Positions 31,271-43,106 of a DNA stretch of 64,000 nucleotides are shown in pieces. The position numbers were made by a program, and so were the translations under genes. Within the stretch, counting starts at the first letter, position 1. Every line of letters starts with the position of its first letter. The stretch comes from Chrysophaeum taylorii (Eukaryota; Sar; Pelagophyceae; Pelagomonadales; Pelagomonadaceae): contig JAQMWT010000469.1 in NCBI GenBank assembly GCA_029834535.1, positions 1 through 64,000 of the forward strand. The letters run 5' to 3'. The notes beneath the pieces are model-generated. The model was not told the DNA's origin. It worked only from the letters and a program-made list of their open reading frames with translations, and made no database searches.

Positions 31271-33770
31271 AGCATGGCGGGACTTCGTGAAAGGAAACGG
31301 GGCTTGGGGGGGGGGTTCACGTTTGGTCGGGGGGGTTTCCGTTCTTCGTATACGCGGGGTTGAGAGTTGTTTAGGCGCGGGTCTGGGTAAAGAAGAACGA
31401 CGGGCGTGTCGACGACGAGAGGTCGTCAAGCCGGGGACGATGCGGTCGTCGAGGACCGAAGCGTGTCGTGACGACGACAATCTTGCTTCTCGCGGAGCAT
31501 GGTATTTTCGCCGTACTGCAGTTCGACGCACCATCAGGTCCGTCGGCGAGCGCGTCGAAGGCATCCGAAACGAGGTTGAAGGGGAACTGTCGAGGTTGGT
31601 GCCGAATTCTATTTCAAGAACAAAAAGCTCCCAATGTTGGTTTTGCCCTCACGAACACCGCCGGATGTGGGCCGCCCTCGAGAAGCGCGGGATCCAGGCA
31701 CCCTCCGCGTCGAGAGGAAGAGCCAGGCGCGCAAGTCTAGGCTCGGGGCTGTCACTCCAGAGCCATAGGAAGGCTCTGGTTCCAACACACCGGTAGCGAG
31801 GACGGACCAAGGTGGCAATTCTGCCCGTCGTAGCCCCTTTATTAAGCCCAAATCGGAAGAGTGGAGTGGCGACCGCCCGACCGGGGGAATCGTTCGGGCA
31901 GATCGGCGGCCAGGTTGGCGGCGGGAGCAGGTGGCAGCCGCGCCGCGGGTGCGAGTGGTGCCGCAGCCCATAGCGCTGGCGCCAGGTACCTTACCGCGAA
32001 CGGACACCGCATTCGGATCGGACGTCAACCCCGCGTCGCGTCCAACGCGACGGCGAGACAGCTCGAGCGAAGAACCCCCCCGATTCCCTGTCGTGCCAGG
32101 GAAGGGTCCCGCGCGCGGGGGTCTGATTTTGGTCCCCAAAAGTCAAGAGCGACGATGTCGAGGACAGAGGCGCGCAGCCTCCAGACGCGCAACGCCTAGT
32201 GGACTTGGGTAGCAGAAGTCTCAGCATCGCCCAAACCAGAATGATAAGCGCGAGGCGAACACACCGGCGTCGAAGACGGAGATTGACGGAACTCGCTTCG
32301 AGCATGCTAGAATCGAATGCCAACGGGAGCGCCTCAAGCGCGAGTACCATCATTCCGCCACAATCGGCGACGCGTCTGTTCTTTCCGCGAAAACTCGCGA
32401 AAAAAACGCTGTGATTTCGACTAGTCTATGCCACACCTCGCCACAGGGTCGTTGACTAGAGGCATAGTCTGGAGCCCGACTGCGGGTCGCGGCTGGAGGG
32501 ACATGTACCTTGACGCAACCCCCCAGTACCACTCGGCGACGACGCGGGTAGAAATCGGCTGTGGTTTCCCTGGCCTTGAAAATCCGCATCCTGTTGTCAG
32601 CATGATGACGTGGTAGGTCTAGAGTTAGATAATGGGTGGAACGATCGTTTGCGGCGTGGTCGAAGAGGACGAGGGCGAGGCAACGTGGCTGCCTCTGATC
32701 TTTTGCAGCGCGCGAGAGGACCTCAAGGGAAGTTTTCTGTTGCTGGACCAGCAGTATGCGTTCGCTTGCGAGAAAAAACAACGAGACGACACTTGAAAGC
32801 GCCCGAAACAACGCTTGCTATGATGGCTTATACCTAGGCTTACACCTTCTGATGAAGACGCGAGACCTAGTGCAGGTCCGAAACGGTCCTGAATGCTCGG
32901 CGTCGTCGCTTGAGTAAGCGCGGGCAAACGCAGGCTCATATTGCACGCAATAATGCGCGAAGCAGGTCATGTGTAATATAAATCAAAACAAATCACATAC
33001 GCCTATGGTTCTTGCTTCGATGTCCAATAGAATAAGGGGCGGTCTGGAAGCGGCGGAATCGCCATGCTGCAATAGCAGCACGGTGCATCGCGATGGTGCA
33101 AATTAGCAACTATAAATTCAAGAAGAGCTGGTCTCTAATAATTCAACACCAACAACTCGTACGCGCGACGGTGAGACTGCCCCTAAGTGTGTAAAGCACA
33201 GGGAATTAATCCCCGGGAATTTGAGCTGATGAACAGCTCGGGCTCTGGCGGTAGCGCACCCCCCCCCCCTCTTTTTATTCTCCATTCAGGAGTGTACCAG
33301 CCATCAGACTCTCTTAGGGGTCTAAAATAGTGAACTCAAGTAAAAAAAAAAAGAGGAAAAAAGGTCCAAACGAGCCTACGCCATATCTTATGTATTGCCC
33401 TGCATCCCTAGATACTTCATTCCCCTCATAATAACTCTTAATCATCATGTCAACCTCAACGTGATTGCGAAATTGGGCTGGCGCGTAGCGGGTTCGGTCC
33501 ATTTTTTTTTTTTTTAGACCATCATCGTTAGTTCCCGCCGGGCTAACGAGGGGCGAGTGCGAAGTTTCCGTTACAGAGGACTTTACTTCATAACGATGCG
33601 AAAAGAAATCCAAATTTCAACGTTAAATACAAAACGTCGAACCACCCGCGCCGGCAAAATAAATGACGACGACGATGTTACTTAATAGAAGGTATCCATT
33701 GTAGAGGAGCGTGCGAACCAAGCAACTCTCGTGAGTTCTCTTCACTATCTCGTGCGAAATGTCGTTCTCA
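31271..33770. other. Gene-poor stretch
   Basis: Several open frames on both strands (31287-31796 plus, 31609-32139 minus, 32350-32811 minus) overlap and show the Arg/Ser/Pro bias of GC-rich non-coding DNA. Nothing recognised. A C run and polyA/T runs lie at 33260-33500. Confidence 0.4.
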
Positions 33771-34380
33771 CTTCATCTGCGGAGGAGGAGGTCTGTCGGT
33801 TGCAGTTTTCTCCTCTTCAACTTCGGTTTCGTCTTCATCCACCGTCATCGTGACTGAGCATATACCCGCGGCTTCCACTCGGACGGTACAAAAGCTCGTA
33901 GAAAACCACTATTGCGTCTTCAACCGCTGGCACGTCAGGGTAGAGGCGTAATGGCACCCAACGCCCACGTGTATAAACTTCGCTCGGGACACCCGTATGA
34001 TAGGACGAGTATGAGCTCACTATAATCTGAAGATCTGGATACAGCAACTGCTCAGCTCGAAAGGCCTCTCCTTGCGGTAGCGGCATTGTACATCGCAATC
34101 TCAGAGAACAGGGACAAATTCCTGTGCACTCGTAGCGTAGGCACAATGCAACACAGGCTCCGCGTCAGCGCGCGACAAATGCTGGCAAGTCTCGTGGGAG
34201 CAGGTGTGCCTCCATCTGCCGAAGATAGGACGGAAGTACAGTGGTCGCATCGCGTGCATGAAGGTCATATTTAAACAACAATACGTCCTTATTATCCGAC
34301 AAGTTTCTCTCTGCGAGATATGAAATTTTTTGATTCGAGCTGCCAGTTCGACCCCAAACAATCTTCACTAAAGACGACAA
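33770..34380 (-). pseudogene. Possible decayed host gene with acidic tail
   Basis: One minus-strand frame starting at 34380 (MSSLVKIVWGRTGSSNQKIS ... LLPRDLPAFVAR) runs to a stop at 34165 and then goes on in the same frame from 34146 (PDLQIIVSSYSSYHTGVPSE ... WVPLRLYPDVPAVEDAIVVF) to 33835. A different frame over the end reads VTMTVDEDETEVEEEKTATD, RPPPPQMK, stop, which looks like a natural acidic C-terminus. So I see about 200 residues of plausible coding DNA broken by one in-frame stop and one frame change. The 3' frame change could be an intron. Family not recognised. Confidence 0.3.
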
Positions 34381-34519
34381 TCCATCTCAGATCGATGCCG
34401 TCATTCGTTAGTTCGCTAGTACTCTGATTAACGTTCGGCGCATTGTCCTGCGTCCGGTTCCCAAGCTAATCTACTCATCGTCGTCTGCGCATTATGCGTA
34501 GCAACAGAAGATTCTCTGT
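34381..34519. other. Short spacer, nothing seen
   Basis: No gene or clear repeat between the decayed gene and the copia remnant. Confidence 0.3.
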
Positions 34520-36372
34520 ATGCAACAGAGAGTCGGGGTCCCTCCGGTAAAATATGCAGCAGTGGTAACTACCGTCCCTAATGTCCTGTCGCTAACGACA
34601 ACAGAGACAGTACAAAGTGTTGGGCTCGTGTTTTTGCTTGGCTGTCTCGTGATTAAGGAATGCTAGAATAGGGGTACAAAACAACAACCCTAGATAGAAA
34701 ATATCTATCTCTACGCTCGCTCGGGTAGTGTACTGGAGGATCAAATGCAGAAATCACGCGGGGAGAATCTCGCCAGCACAAGTGAGAGTGAAATAGCACA
34801 GTGTAGTAGTAGTAGTAGTAGTAATGTCCGCGCGACAAGTGACGGAAATGTAGATGCTGGTTCCACAGTCATGATGAGGAAAGTGAGTGCGAAGTCTCTC
34901 CATTGCAGGAGCGATGTCGGCAATTATAGTTTCGCGGAAGGTGTGTTGTTCAGAACTACATCTGAATGAGGTTAGCAAAAGATCGTCGACGAAACGGACA
35001 AGAGGACCCAGGCTTGTTCCACCAGTAGAAACAAGTTCTGAGAGACACGAAAATAGGGTGGCTTAATCTTCAAGACTTCCGCGAGGAAAATCGATCCAAA
35101 CCAGGGGATCAAGCGTCGATTGAATAAAGGCTTGCGGTGTATCTATCTGCACGCGCGACGACGGGAAGCAGCTTGACTGCTATTGCGAGCAGGAGCCAGT
35201 TAGTGGGAAGCATGGCGGTTGTTGGTGAGGACGTGACATAGAACTCAATGCCAACTCGAGCTAGAAATCCTCGTGCGACTAAGCGAGCCTTGTATCGATC
35301 GACGGTGCCGTCAGCGATATGCTGAATTTTAAAGACGAGTTCAGTGGAGATCGATGAGCGGTCGAGAGGTAGGTAGGTGATTCCGGTTTGAACACACCGT
35401 TAGAGAAGAAAGACCTGCAAATTCCTTGCGGATAGTATAGATGCGATGTGTTAGATTTTATTTTATTTTCGGGGATTAAAAAAAAACCCTTGAGTTCTAC
35501 GATCTTTTCCGGTTCGTATTCAATAATATCATCGGATGTCACAAGTTGCAGGGCGACGTCGTCGTCGATGTTCTCGAGGTCGTAGTCCATTACTTCCTGA
35601 AGAACGTCTTCATTAGGGTCACTCTGACTGAGAAATAGATGACATATAATTAGCCAGCTTCATCATCAAAAAAAAATACGCGTCTGTGCCAAGATGCGAG
35701 GTAATGTAATGTTGGTGGGCATTGATGTCCCAAATGAACGATGAGCTCATCCAACAAACCTCCTGATTCCGCTGTCGTGCGAAGTATTCTGCAGCGAAAA
35801 GCTCGACGTGACAGCAGTCGACATTTAAAGACAGACATCGTCGTCTAATCACTATTATCGTCGAGACCGTAGGCTGCTTTAGGTGTTCAACTGTCAGGAG
35901 CTCAGCGTCTACCTCCCGTTTTAGGTCGTATGCGGTGCCGCCGCCGCCGGATATAATCCTGGGTGGTGGTGGTGGCGGCGGCTACAAGATATGCACTGGG
36001 AATAAGTATCTTCGGGTGGGTGGGTGGGTGGTTTATTGCGATGTCAATGCATTTGGCATGATGTGGTGCACTCATGCTCAACACGAGCATGAGAGTGCTG
36101 GCAATGTCGACGTTCGCTGGCTGATCCTTGTGATATTTCCGCGTGTGTTTTTGTATTCCAGAATTTGTCTCGTGAAATAGTTGACCGTCGCTGATACGCT
36201 TAACAATAAGAGCTGGCCCTAGGGGGCAATACGGAAGCACGATCATCCCTGAGATCGGCTTTGATTCGTCGCTCCGGTAAACGACGACGCGTGCGAAGAA
36301 GCCAGAGTCGTCTGTCTTAATGGTCATTGCGATTGGGCACAGGGATGCTACTATCTGATAGAGAAGACCCAT
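34520..36372 (-). mobile_element. Ty1/copia remnant E, same family as copy B pol
   Basis: Minus-oriented fossil: an LTR-like end at about 34713-34520 (starts TAGAGATAGATATTTTC, with TCGTTAGCGACAGGAC inside), RT-region DNA at 35050-35600 matching 12060-12613 (MDYDLENIDDDVALQLVTSD against MDYDLQHIDHVVLQLVTADA), and 36372-35902 with IVKRISDGQL matching the 13498-13800 piece. RNase H and most of RT are missing or eroded. More broken than copy B. Confidence 0.7.
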
Positions 36373-37093
36373 TTATTAGAAGCGAAAAGCCCGTTTTAGA
36401 CGCCTCATTGTCGTCTTGGTCGCGTTGTTTCCTTTTCTTCATCTGATGATGGGTTATCAAATCGAGCGGGTAGGGACTCGTCCTCAACTGATAGAGCGTC
36501 TAGTGTTGACTCCTGCTTAACATCATGAGTAGGGGTGTGACGGAAGGCGGCACGTAGCCCTAATGTGCTCGATGTCTCGATTACTGCGCATCGACGAGAC
36601 AATTTTGCCGAACTTTCTGTATTTTTGTGCAAGTAGAAAATGGACCTCCTGCGAAAATTGGTTGGTTCCGGGAACATATATTATTGGTAGTGATTGCAGT
36701 GGGAGATTGATGCTGGCGTACTAGATGGTGGTTCCAGCTTATGGCTCTTTGCGGGTAGACGAATGTCACTGGTTCTTCAAATGGTAGAGCTTCTTCAAAA
36801 GTGGAGCAAAGGGGAGGGGCGGTTCACCAAGAGGTGGTGCGTGCCAGTAGACCGCGAGATCGCTGGTTGTCCGCCTGAATGAATTCATGGATCAAGCGGT
36901 GGGAGGATTTGGGACTTGGAATGGCTTCGCCTCTCTGCGAACTTGCCTGAGGCTCAACGAACGACTAATCGTCCCTTTTGCGCGTTTTCTACTACGATGA
37001 AGTTTTCGGCTAGGTTTCGCTGATGTACACCTGGCGGCCGAGTTAGTTATTGTTGCTGGAGGCTTTTTTTTAAGTAGTAGAGGTTAAAAAACG
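36373..37093. other. Stretch between copia remnant and Helitron palindrome
   Basis: Short open frames on both strands with no recognised domain (36677-36405 minus reads PTHDVKQESTLDALSVEDES, which is coding-like). It may be further eroded copia DNA. Confidence 0.3.
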
Positions 37094-38056
37094 ACAAGTG
37101 CAGGCCAGTAAGTTCACCTAGTCCCAATCTCTAACTCCAGTAAGTTCACCTGGTCCCAGTAAGTTTCATATAAGTTCACCTGGTCAGTAAGTTCACCTAG
37201 CTCACACCAACTCCTTTGAGCTCGTCGCTCTCGCCTCCGCCAATCTAAGCTGCTTTGATCCGCACGCGCCGCCAACCTTTGAGTTTACTATAAAAACCCT
37301 TTACTCTAAAAACCCCAGTATGTTCACCTGGTCCCAGTTTCACCTGGTCACTCAGTTCACCTAGTCCCAATCTCAAACCCCAGTAAGTTCACGTGGTCCC
37401 AGTAAGTTCACCTATAGTGCGCGTGTAGACGCCGGGAGGGGGCTTATCGGTATTGCGCAGCACGTGTGGGGTAGGGTGGAGTCGTCGACCCAGATGAGTA
37501 TATCTCCTCGGGGATGCCGATCGACAGAGAGCCACGTAGAGCTGGACGTGGCAGAAGACGGGCTTGGGCAAGAGGACGCCGACCTCGCGGGGCGTCTGGC
37601 CCTGGCTCTTGGTGATCGTTTGGCGTCGGCGGGCCTTAAGGGATACAGGTTGGAGGAGCCTCGGTGACAACGACACGATCGATCATGTATCTGGTACCGT
37701 TGCAGTGGCCGTGCGACGGGTCGAGGTTGCGAAGACATTAAGCTCGCGATCAAAGTCAGCATGCCGTTGGTTGTCAGGGAGTTGAAAACTCTACTGTAAA
37801 GAGCGAGGCGTCGTCTTCCGACCCAGCCTAGTCAGCCGAAAAGAACTCCGACGCCTCGTCTCCGGGAAAAAAAGGCCGCGGTCATGCGCGCGTTGTCAGC
37901 ATCGACAACATCGTTTCGACGGGGCGTGAGAATGGCGCGCTGAAAGAGCGGCCGCGGGTCGTGGAAATAGTCTGCGAGGTCGCCGTAGACGCTTGAGGAT
38001 CACTGTCTGGCTCTCGCGCCTACCTGATCCTTACCCTAAATCGAGGGACAGACAAA
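37094..38056 (-). mobile_element. Helitron fragment 4, left arm of palindrome
   Basis: Minus strand. The tail array (37094-37420, AGGTGAACTTACTGG type units, ends CTGGCCTGCACTTGT) and the helicase end. The frame 37676-37389 carries QTITKSQGQTPREVGVLLPK and PVFCHVQLYVALCRSA, where the usual INKSQGQT reads ITKSQGQT. The 5' end has the same GGTAAGGATCAGGTAGGCGC leader as the other copies. Confidence 0.85.
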
Positions 38057-38139
38057 CCCACCCACATCCTTCATGCTCCCCCCACACACCCCCCCCTCTT
38101 AGCAGTCCTAACTACTAATCGACAGATGTTTGTTTGTGT
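38057..38139. repeat. Centre of the palindrome with a G-rich repeat piece
   Basis: About 80 bp between the two arms. It contains the complement of the G-rich repeat (CCCACATCCTTCATGCTCCC, then a C run and CTCTTAGCAG) and CTAACTACTAATCGACAGATG, which is also found at the outer side of fragments 2 and 3. Confidence 0.7.
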
Positions 38140-39112
38140 GTTTGTCTGTCCCTCGATTTAGGGTAAGGATCAGGTAGGCGCGAGAGTAAGGATCAGGTAG
38201 GCGCGAGAGCCAGACAGTGATCCTCCAAGCCGTCTACGGCGACCTCGCAGACTATTTCCACGACCCGCGGCGGCTCTTTCGGCGCGCCATTCTCACGCCC
38301 CGTCGAAACGATGTTGTCGATGCTGACAACGCGCGCATGACCGCGGCCTTTTTTTCCCGAAGACGAGGCGTCGGAGTTCTTTTCGGCCGACTAGGTTGGG
38401 TCGGAAGCCGACGCCTCGCTCTTTACAGTCGAGTTTTGAACTCCCTGACAACCAACGGCATGTTGACTTTGATCGCGAGCTTAAAGTCTTCGCAACCTCG
38501 ACCCGTCTCGCACGGCCACTGCAACGGTACCAGATACATGATCGATCGTGTCGTTGTCACCGAGGCTCCTCCAACCTGTATCCCTTAAGGCCCGCCTACG
38601 CCAAACGATCAACAAGAGCCAGGACCAGACGCCCCGCGAGGTCGGCGTCCTCTTGCCCACAAGCCCGTCTTCTGCCACGTCCAGCTCTACGTGGCTCTCT
38701 GTCGATCGGCATCCCCGAGGATATACTCATCTGGGTCGACGACTCCACCCTACCCCACACGTGCTGCGCAATACCGATAAGCCCCCTTTCCGGCGTCTAC
38801 ACGCGCACTGTAGGTGAACTTACTGGGACCAGGTGTACTTACTGGGGTTTGAGATTGGGACTAGGTGAGCTGAGTGCCCAGGTGAACAAACTGGGACCAG
38901 GTGAACAAACTGGGACCAGGTGAATTTACTGGGGTGTTAAGAGTAAACTCAAGGGTTGGCGGCGCGTGCGGATCAAAGCAGCTTGGATTGGCGGGGGTGA
39001 GAGCGACGAGCTCAAAGGAGAGTGGGGTGAGTGGGTGTGAGCACGAGTGGGTTTGCGCCGAACTTACTGGGGTTAGAGATTGGGACTAGGTGAACTTACT
39101 GGCCTGCACTTG
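38140..39112 (+). mobile_element. Helitron fragment 5, right arm of palindrome
   Basis: Plus strand, mirror of fragment 4. 38217 on reads MILQAVYGDLADYFHDPRRL. 38548 on reads QTINKSQDQTPREVGVLLPT (INKSQGQT with G to D). The frame starting at 38217 also shows HCNGTRYMIDRVVV, the Helitron (L/C)CNGTR motif. The tail ends CTGGCCTGCACTTGT at 39112. Not functional. Confidence 0.85.
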
Positions 39113-40127
39113 TCGACATTTAAAGACAGACAGACAGACCGCGTACTTAGGTCCCGCGTACTTATCTCCGCCCGTCAGGCACATCCCTCATACCCCACAA
39201 ACCAACCCACATCCTTCATGCTCCCCACACCCCCCCTCTTAGCAGTCGACATTTAAAGACAGACAGACAGACAGACAGACAAACATCTGTCGATTAGTAG
39301 TTAGGAAACCTCGGAGCGAATAAAAGAAAGTAGACTGCTACTACACGAGGGTAATAATGTTGACGACAAGAGGAGGAAGGGCTCAACTGCAAGAAGGGGG
39401 GAGTCTCGTTGTGACGTCGATAAGAGGAACCCGAAAACTATAAATAGGACGATCAACCAGGTCTTGTAAGGTGTGGGACAGCATGCGTGCGCCGTCTGAA
39501 CCACAATCATCCTGACCGCGTTGACCAGTGGGATCACGGTCGCGCCTGTCGTTCAAACACCTGACGACGAGAGACGCCAAGAAAGGCACCTTTCAGACGA
39601 CGACGACGACCAAGCCTCATGCCCTTGGTATCCCCCCCGCCCCAAGGCTGCGCATCCGGGGTCTGGGGCCGGCAACAGCTCGCCAAGAACCAGAAGACAG
39701 ACGAAGAAAGGGAGGGCGTAATGACGGAGGTGGCGGTAGCCTCGAAGTATGAATACTTCAGCCAGTCAAAGCACTCTGCTCTGGTGGCAATCTCGGGTCG
39801 GCACGGGCGAGACGGACTACTACGCCGCATAAACATGAAGTTCATGGCGGTGGTCTCGGGCACTGGTGAGACAATGTCGCGGTTCTCTAGAAGGAAGAAG
39901 AGAGTGATTCCGGAGCAGCAGCAGCAGCTCTATTAGGAGGAGGGCCCTGTCGGTCGAATCAAGAACAAAGATTCCGAGGGACTGGAGGACATACACGTGG
40001 GCGGCTTCGGCGGCGGCGGCGGCGGCGGACGTGTGCGTGCTCTAAGCCTTAAACGTGGCGGCGGTTATGGTCGTTCGATCCATAAAGAGAAGAGGATTAC
40101 TCTCATCATCGTCTCTATCTCTCGACG
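39113..40127. other. Repeat-bordered stretch without a recognised gene
   Basis: 39160-39260 is a minus-oriented G-rich TTTAAATGTCGAC repeat, followed by a (GACA)n array and CATCTGTCGATTAGTAGTTAGGA. From 39521 to 39936 plus-strand frames read RRQERHLSDDDDDQASC and, ending at 39936, EVAVASKYEYFSQSKHSALV...EQQQQLY, possibly a gene of unknown kind. A (GGC)n run lies at about 40005-40030. Confidence 0.35.
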
Positions 40128-41771
40128 TTATAATAACATCAGGTGAGATGATGATGAGACTAGGGTTTTCGCCTTTTTGACAAAGGCGTGGACTTTGTCG
40201 AGGTCCTTGATGCCGGGCGAAATCTCGAGTTTGGAGGAGGCATCAAAGCCGATTACGAAGGGGAGATCCTGGAGTTTGTCGGCGTCGATGCCGCCGGCGA
40301 GGAAGACGGGCGTCTCGAGGTCAGCGGAAATATCGCGGACGAGGTCAAGGTCGCAAGAGAGTCCAGAGCCGCCTCGGTTGCCTCGAGCGTCGACCGAGTC
40401 GACGAGAACTGCCACGCAGTTCGGAAGATCGCAGGCGGCTCTGTCGTAGGGCTGGGTCGCGTGGACGACGCGGATGTGGGGACCAAGTTTTGCGGCATAC
40501 TCGGCAGATTCTTGGCCGTGGAGCTGGACGAGGTCGACGCCGGCGGCGGCTACGAGAGTAAGGACCTCGTCCAGAGGCTGGTCCTGAAAGACTCCCACCA
40601 CAAGGGGTCCGCGGGCCTCGACGAGCGCCCGCGCGCGGTCGCGGAGCGCGTCGTGCTCGGGCGGGTGCCACGCGCGACGTCGTTCGCCGAAAGCTCGGAC
40701 GGTATCTACGATTTCTCGAGCTTTAACGGAGTCGACGCGGCGCTTCGAGGCCGGCGCGAAGACGACCCCCAGGAGGTCGGCCCCCGCCCGCGCTGCCTCG
40801 AGCGCATCTTGGGGCGTCGTCAGCCCGCACACCTTTGTTGCTACGCGACGCGACGAGCCACCAGTGCTGCTGCGACTCAGTAGTTCCTCGACGGCGCGAC
40901 GTTTGTCGGTGGCTCGCATCAGAGACTCGCCGACGAGGACGCAGTCTACGTTCTCTGCCAGGTCCGACGACGTCGAGACGCCCGAGAGGCTCGCGACGAC
41001 GGCCTCTTTCGGCACCATCGGCGCGAGCCTCGATGTGGTTTCCATATCTAGCTCGAACGTGTGAAGATTTCGGTTGTTAATCCCAAAGCACCTGGCGCCG
41101 CTCTCCAGCGCGACTTCCATCTCCTCGCGCGTGTGGACCTCGACCAACGGCTCGATCCCAAGGTCGAAGCACGTCGCGACGAGCGATTTGAGCTGCGAGC
41201 GTCCGAGGCACGCGACTATCAACAGAGCAGCATCGGCGCCGAAACTCGCGGCTTCTCGAATTTGAATATCGACCGAAATAAAGTCTTTGCGGAGAATCGC
41301 GGGTCGGTCAGGCCCTTCGACCGCGCGCCGCGCGGCCAGCATGTCGTCGAGAGACCCTCGAAACCACTCGGGCTCGGTGAGCACGGAAATTAGAGCCGCG
41401 CCGGCCGCCGCGTACTCCCTCGCCACCTCCGCGACGTCGGCCTCCAAAGCGATGGGTCCCTTCGAGGGCGAGGCGCGTTTGAACTCGGCGGCAATCGCGA
41501 GGGGGGGGCGTTTCAGTTTCTCGAACACGTCGATTCGGTCGAACTGCCGCGAAGGCGGCTCGGGGGCGCGAATCGCGAGCTCGAGACGCCGCGCGGCGAT
41601 TTTCTGAAGCGTGCTGGGGACGTGGCTCTCGTTCCCGAACCCAAGCAAGTGCCCCGACTCCTCCGACCTCCGAACGACCAGACCGCGCGGACCACTCCCC
41701 ACCACAGAAAACGGAATTGTCATCCAAGCAGCGGCCTTCGACAACAACAAGGCGAGCATCATCGTCATCAT
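40128..41771 (-). CDS. Fused indole-3-glycerol phosphate synthase / phosphoribosylanthranilate isomerase, probably plastid-targeted
   Basis: 547 residues in one exon, ATG at 41771. Residues 1-35 (MMTMMLALLLSKAAAWMTIPF) look like a signal peptide followed by a transit-type segment; the hydrophobic stretch ending AAAW fits the bipartite leaders of complex plastids. About 70-300 is the TrpC (IGPS) domain: AIAAEFKRASPSKGPI with the catalytic Lys, AALISVLTE, ILRKDFI, AALLIVACL, LVEVHTREEME and GINNRNLHTFELD. About 315-540 is the TrpF (PRAI) domain: KVCGLTTPQDALEAARAGAD with the catalytic Cys, LGVVFAPASKRRV, VGVFQDQP, VDLVQLHGQE, VAVLVDSVD, GGSGLSCDLDLV, FLAGGID and DASSKLEISPGIKD. The two carry out consecutive steps from PR-anthranilate to indole-3-glycerol phosphate. 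The order TrpC-TrpF is that of the E. coli fusion. All key motifs seem kept, so the gene looks functional. Confidence 0.95.
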   Translation of the reverse strand: MMTMMLALLLSKAAAWMTIPFSVVGSGPRGLVVRRSEESGHLLGFGNESHVPSTLQKIAARRLELAIRAPEPPSRQFDRIDVFEKLKRPPLAIAAEFKRASPSKGPIALEADVAEVAREYAAAGAALISVLTEPEWFRGSLDDMLAARRAVEGPDRPAILRKDFISVDIQIREAASFGADAALLIVACLGRSQLKSLVATCFDLGIEPLVEVHTREEMEVALESGARCFGINNRNLHTFELDMETTSRLAPMVPKEAVVASLSGVSTSSDLAENVDCVLVGESLMRATDKRRAVEELLSRSSTGGSSRRVATKVCGLTTPQDALEAARAGADLLGVVFAPASKRRVDSVKAREIVDTVRAFGERRRAWHPPEHDALRDRARALVEARGPLVVGVFQDQPLDEVLTLVAAAGVDLVQLHGQESAEYAAKLGPHIRVVHATQPYDRAACDLPNCVAVLVDSVDARGNRGGSGLSCDLDLVRDISADLETPVFLAGGIDADKLQDLPFVIGFDASSKLEISPGIKDLDKVHAFVKKAKTLVSSSSHLMLL

Positions 41772-43106
41772 AACTTGGTTGGTTACCCGCTTTATTACTT
41801 ATTTTGGGGGTCGACTGCCAAGAGAGGGGGGGGGTGCTGGAAGGATGTGCCTGACGAGCGTAGATATAGGCGTGCTCCGGGACCTAGTCGGGGTCGGTCG
41901 GTCACCTCCCTTATAAAGGAAGGTGCCCATCCTTGCCTAGGCCGTCGCGACGACAGGACGCCGCCGCCGCACGGGTGGTGGTCGTTTACCCAAACGCGGT
42001 GTGGTCGAATTGGCGAAGTGTGTTTGGGCTGCCGTTCGTGGCAGATCAGGGATGGTATTGGGAATGTCGGCGCCGCACTTGATCGCGGGCGCGGAAAATT
42101 CGGCGGCTCCAAGGGGGGCGTGCGTCGCCGGGCACTATTCGAAGGTGGCTTCTGGCTGTCGACGCAGCCGACACGTCCGCATCCGTTTGCTTTGTCCTCC
42201 GCTCGGTAGCCTCCGTCCGGACAATTATTAAATTTGGACTTTTCCGCTGCGGCAAATTAAATAATTAATTCGCCTTCAAGACGCATGCATATGCGCCCCG
42301 GGTCGTCCGTCTCGTGATCCTTTGCGCATGCGGAGCATCGCGTCTGTCGTGCCCGCCACCTGCTGCTTTTTCGCACGACGCCTGCTTGACGGCAAAGCGA
42401 GACGGGCACCACCACATTTTCGCACCCAGGCCTACAGCGTTATAAGTTGAAGTTGGCAAAAAAAAATTACCCTTCAAGAGGTGCACGCCGTAAGTTGAAG
42501 TTGGATACAATTTTTGCGTCACAAATTAAAAAAATCAGACTACTGGCAGGCAACTTTTGGCGTCACGTCGTTCCGGTCGCGACTGGAGAAAACCAGAGAC
42601 CGAACAACTATAGTTGGACGAATCATTGCGCATATTATCGTGTCACTTCTCTGGCGCGTTTCGTCAACCACCGCGTTGTAGTTGTTTCTTGACGAGCCTC
42701 GAGCGCAACACTCTATCCGGCGCCGACGAGCTCAACCTCGTTTTGCAGCACGTGGTGGTGGGCGAGCGATATACGCAACAGCGCCGACGACGGTCTCAAG
42801 CACAAAGACATCGTAGTAATAAATTAAAAAACGCTTCGTCGAATCGACTTTTATTATTATTATTATTATTCAGTGCTTATGAAAAAAAACTACTGCACTC
42901 AGTGCGACATCCAAGGTTGCGCGACCTCGCTGACAGCTGCATCATCACGCCGTGTGGGAGATATAAAGTTCGCCTCGTGCGTTATGAGTTGAAGTTAGTT
43001 ACAAATTTTTGCGTCACAAGATGAATTTGAGACACTTGTTTGAGATAAGTGTTACTTTAAATGATTGCGTTTCGTAACGCGCTTCGAGGCGAAAGAGGAG
43101 ATTAGA
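41772..43106. other. Spacer between divergent genes, small repeats only
   Basis: It would hold the promoters of the TrpC-TrpF gene (-) and the kinase (+). No coding frame recognised. 41809-41890 is a copy of the G-rich GTCGACTGCCAAGAG repeat. A short motif AAGTTGAAGTTGG or close variants recurs at about 42448, 42490 and 42982, twice followed by TTTTTGCGTCACAA. A (TTA)n array lies at 42850-42873. Confidence 0.45.
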
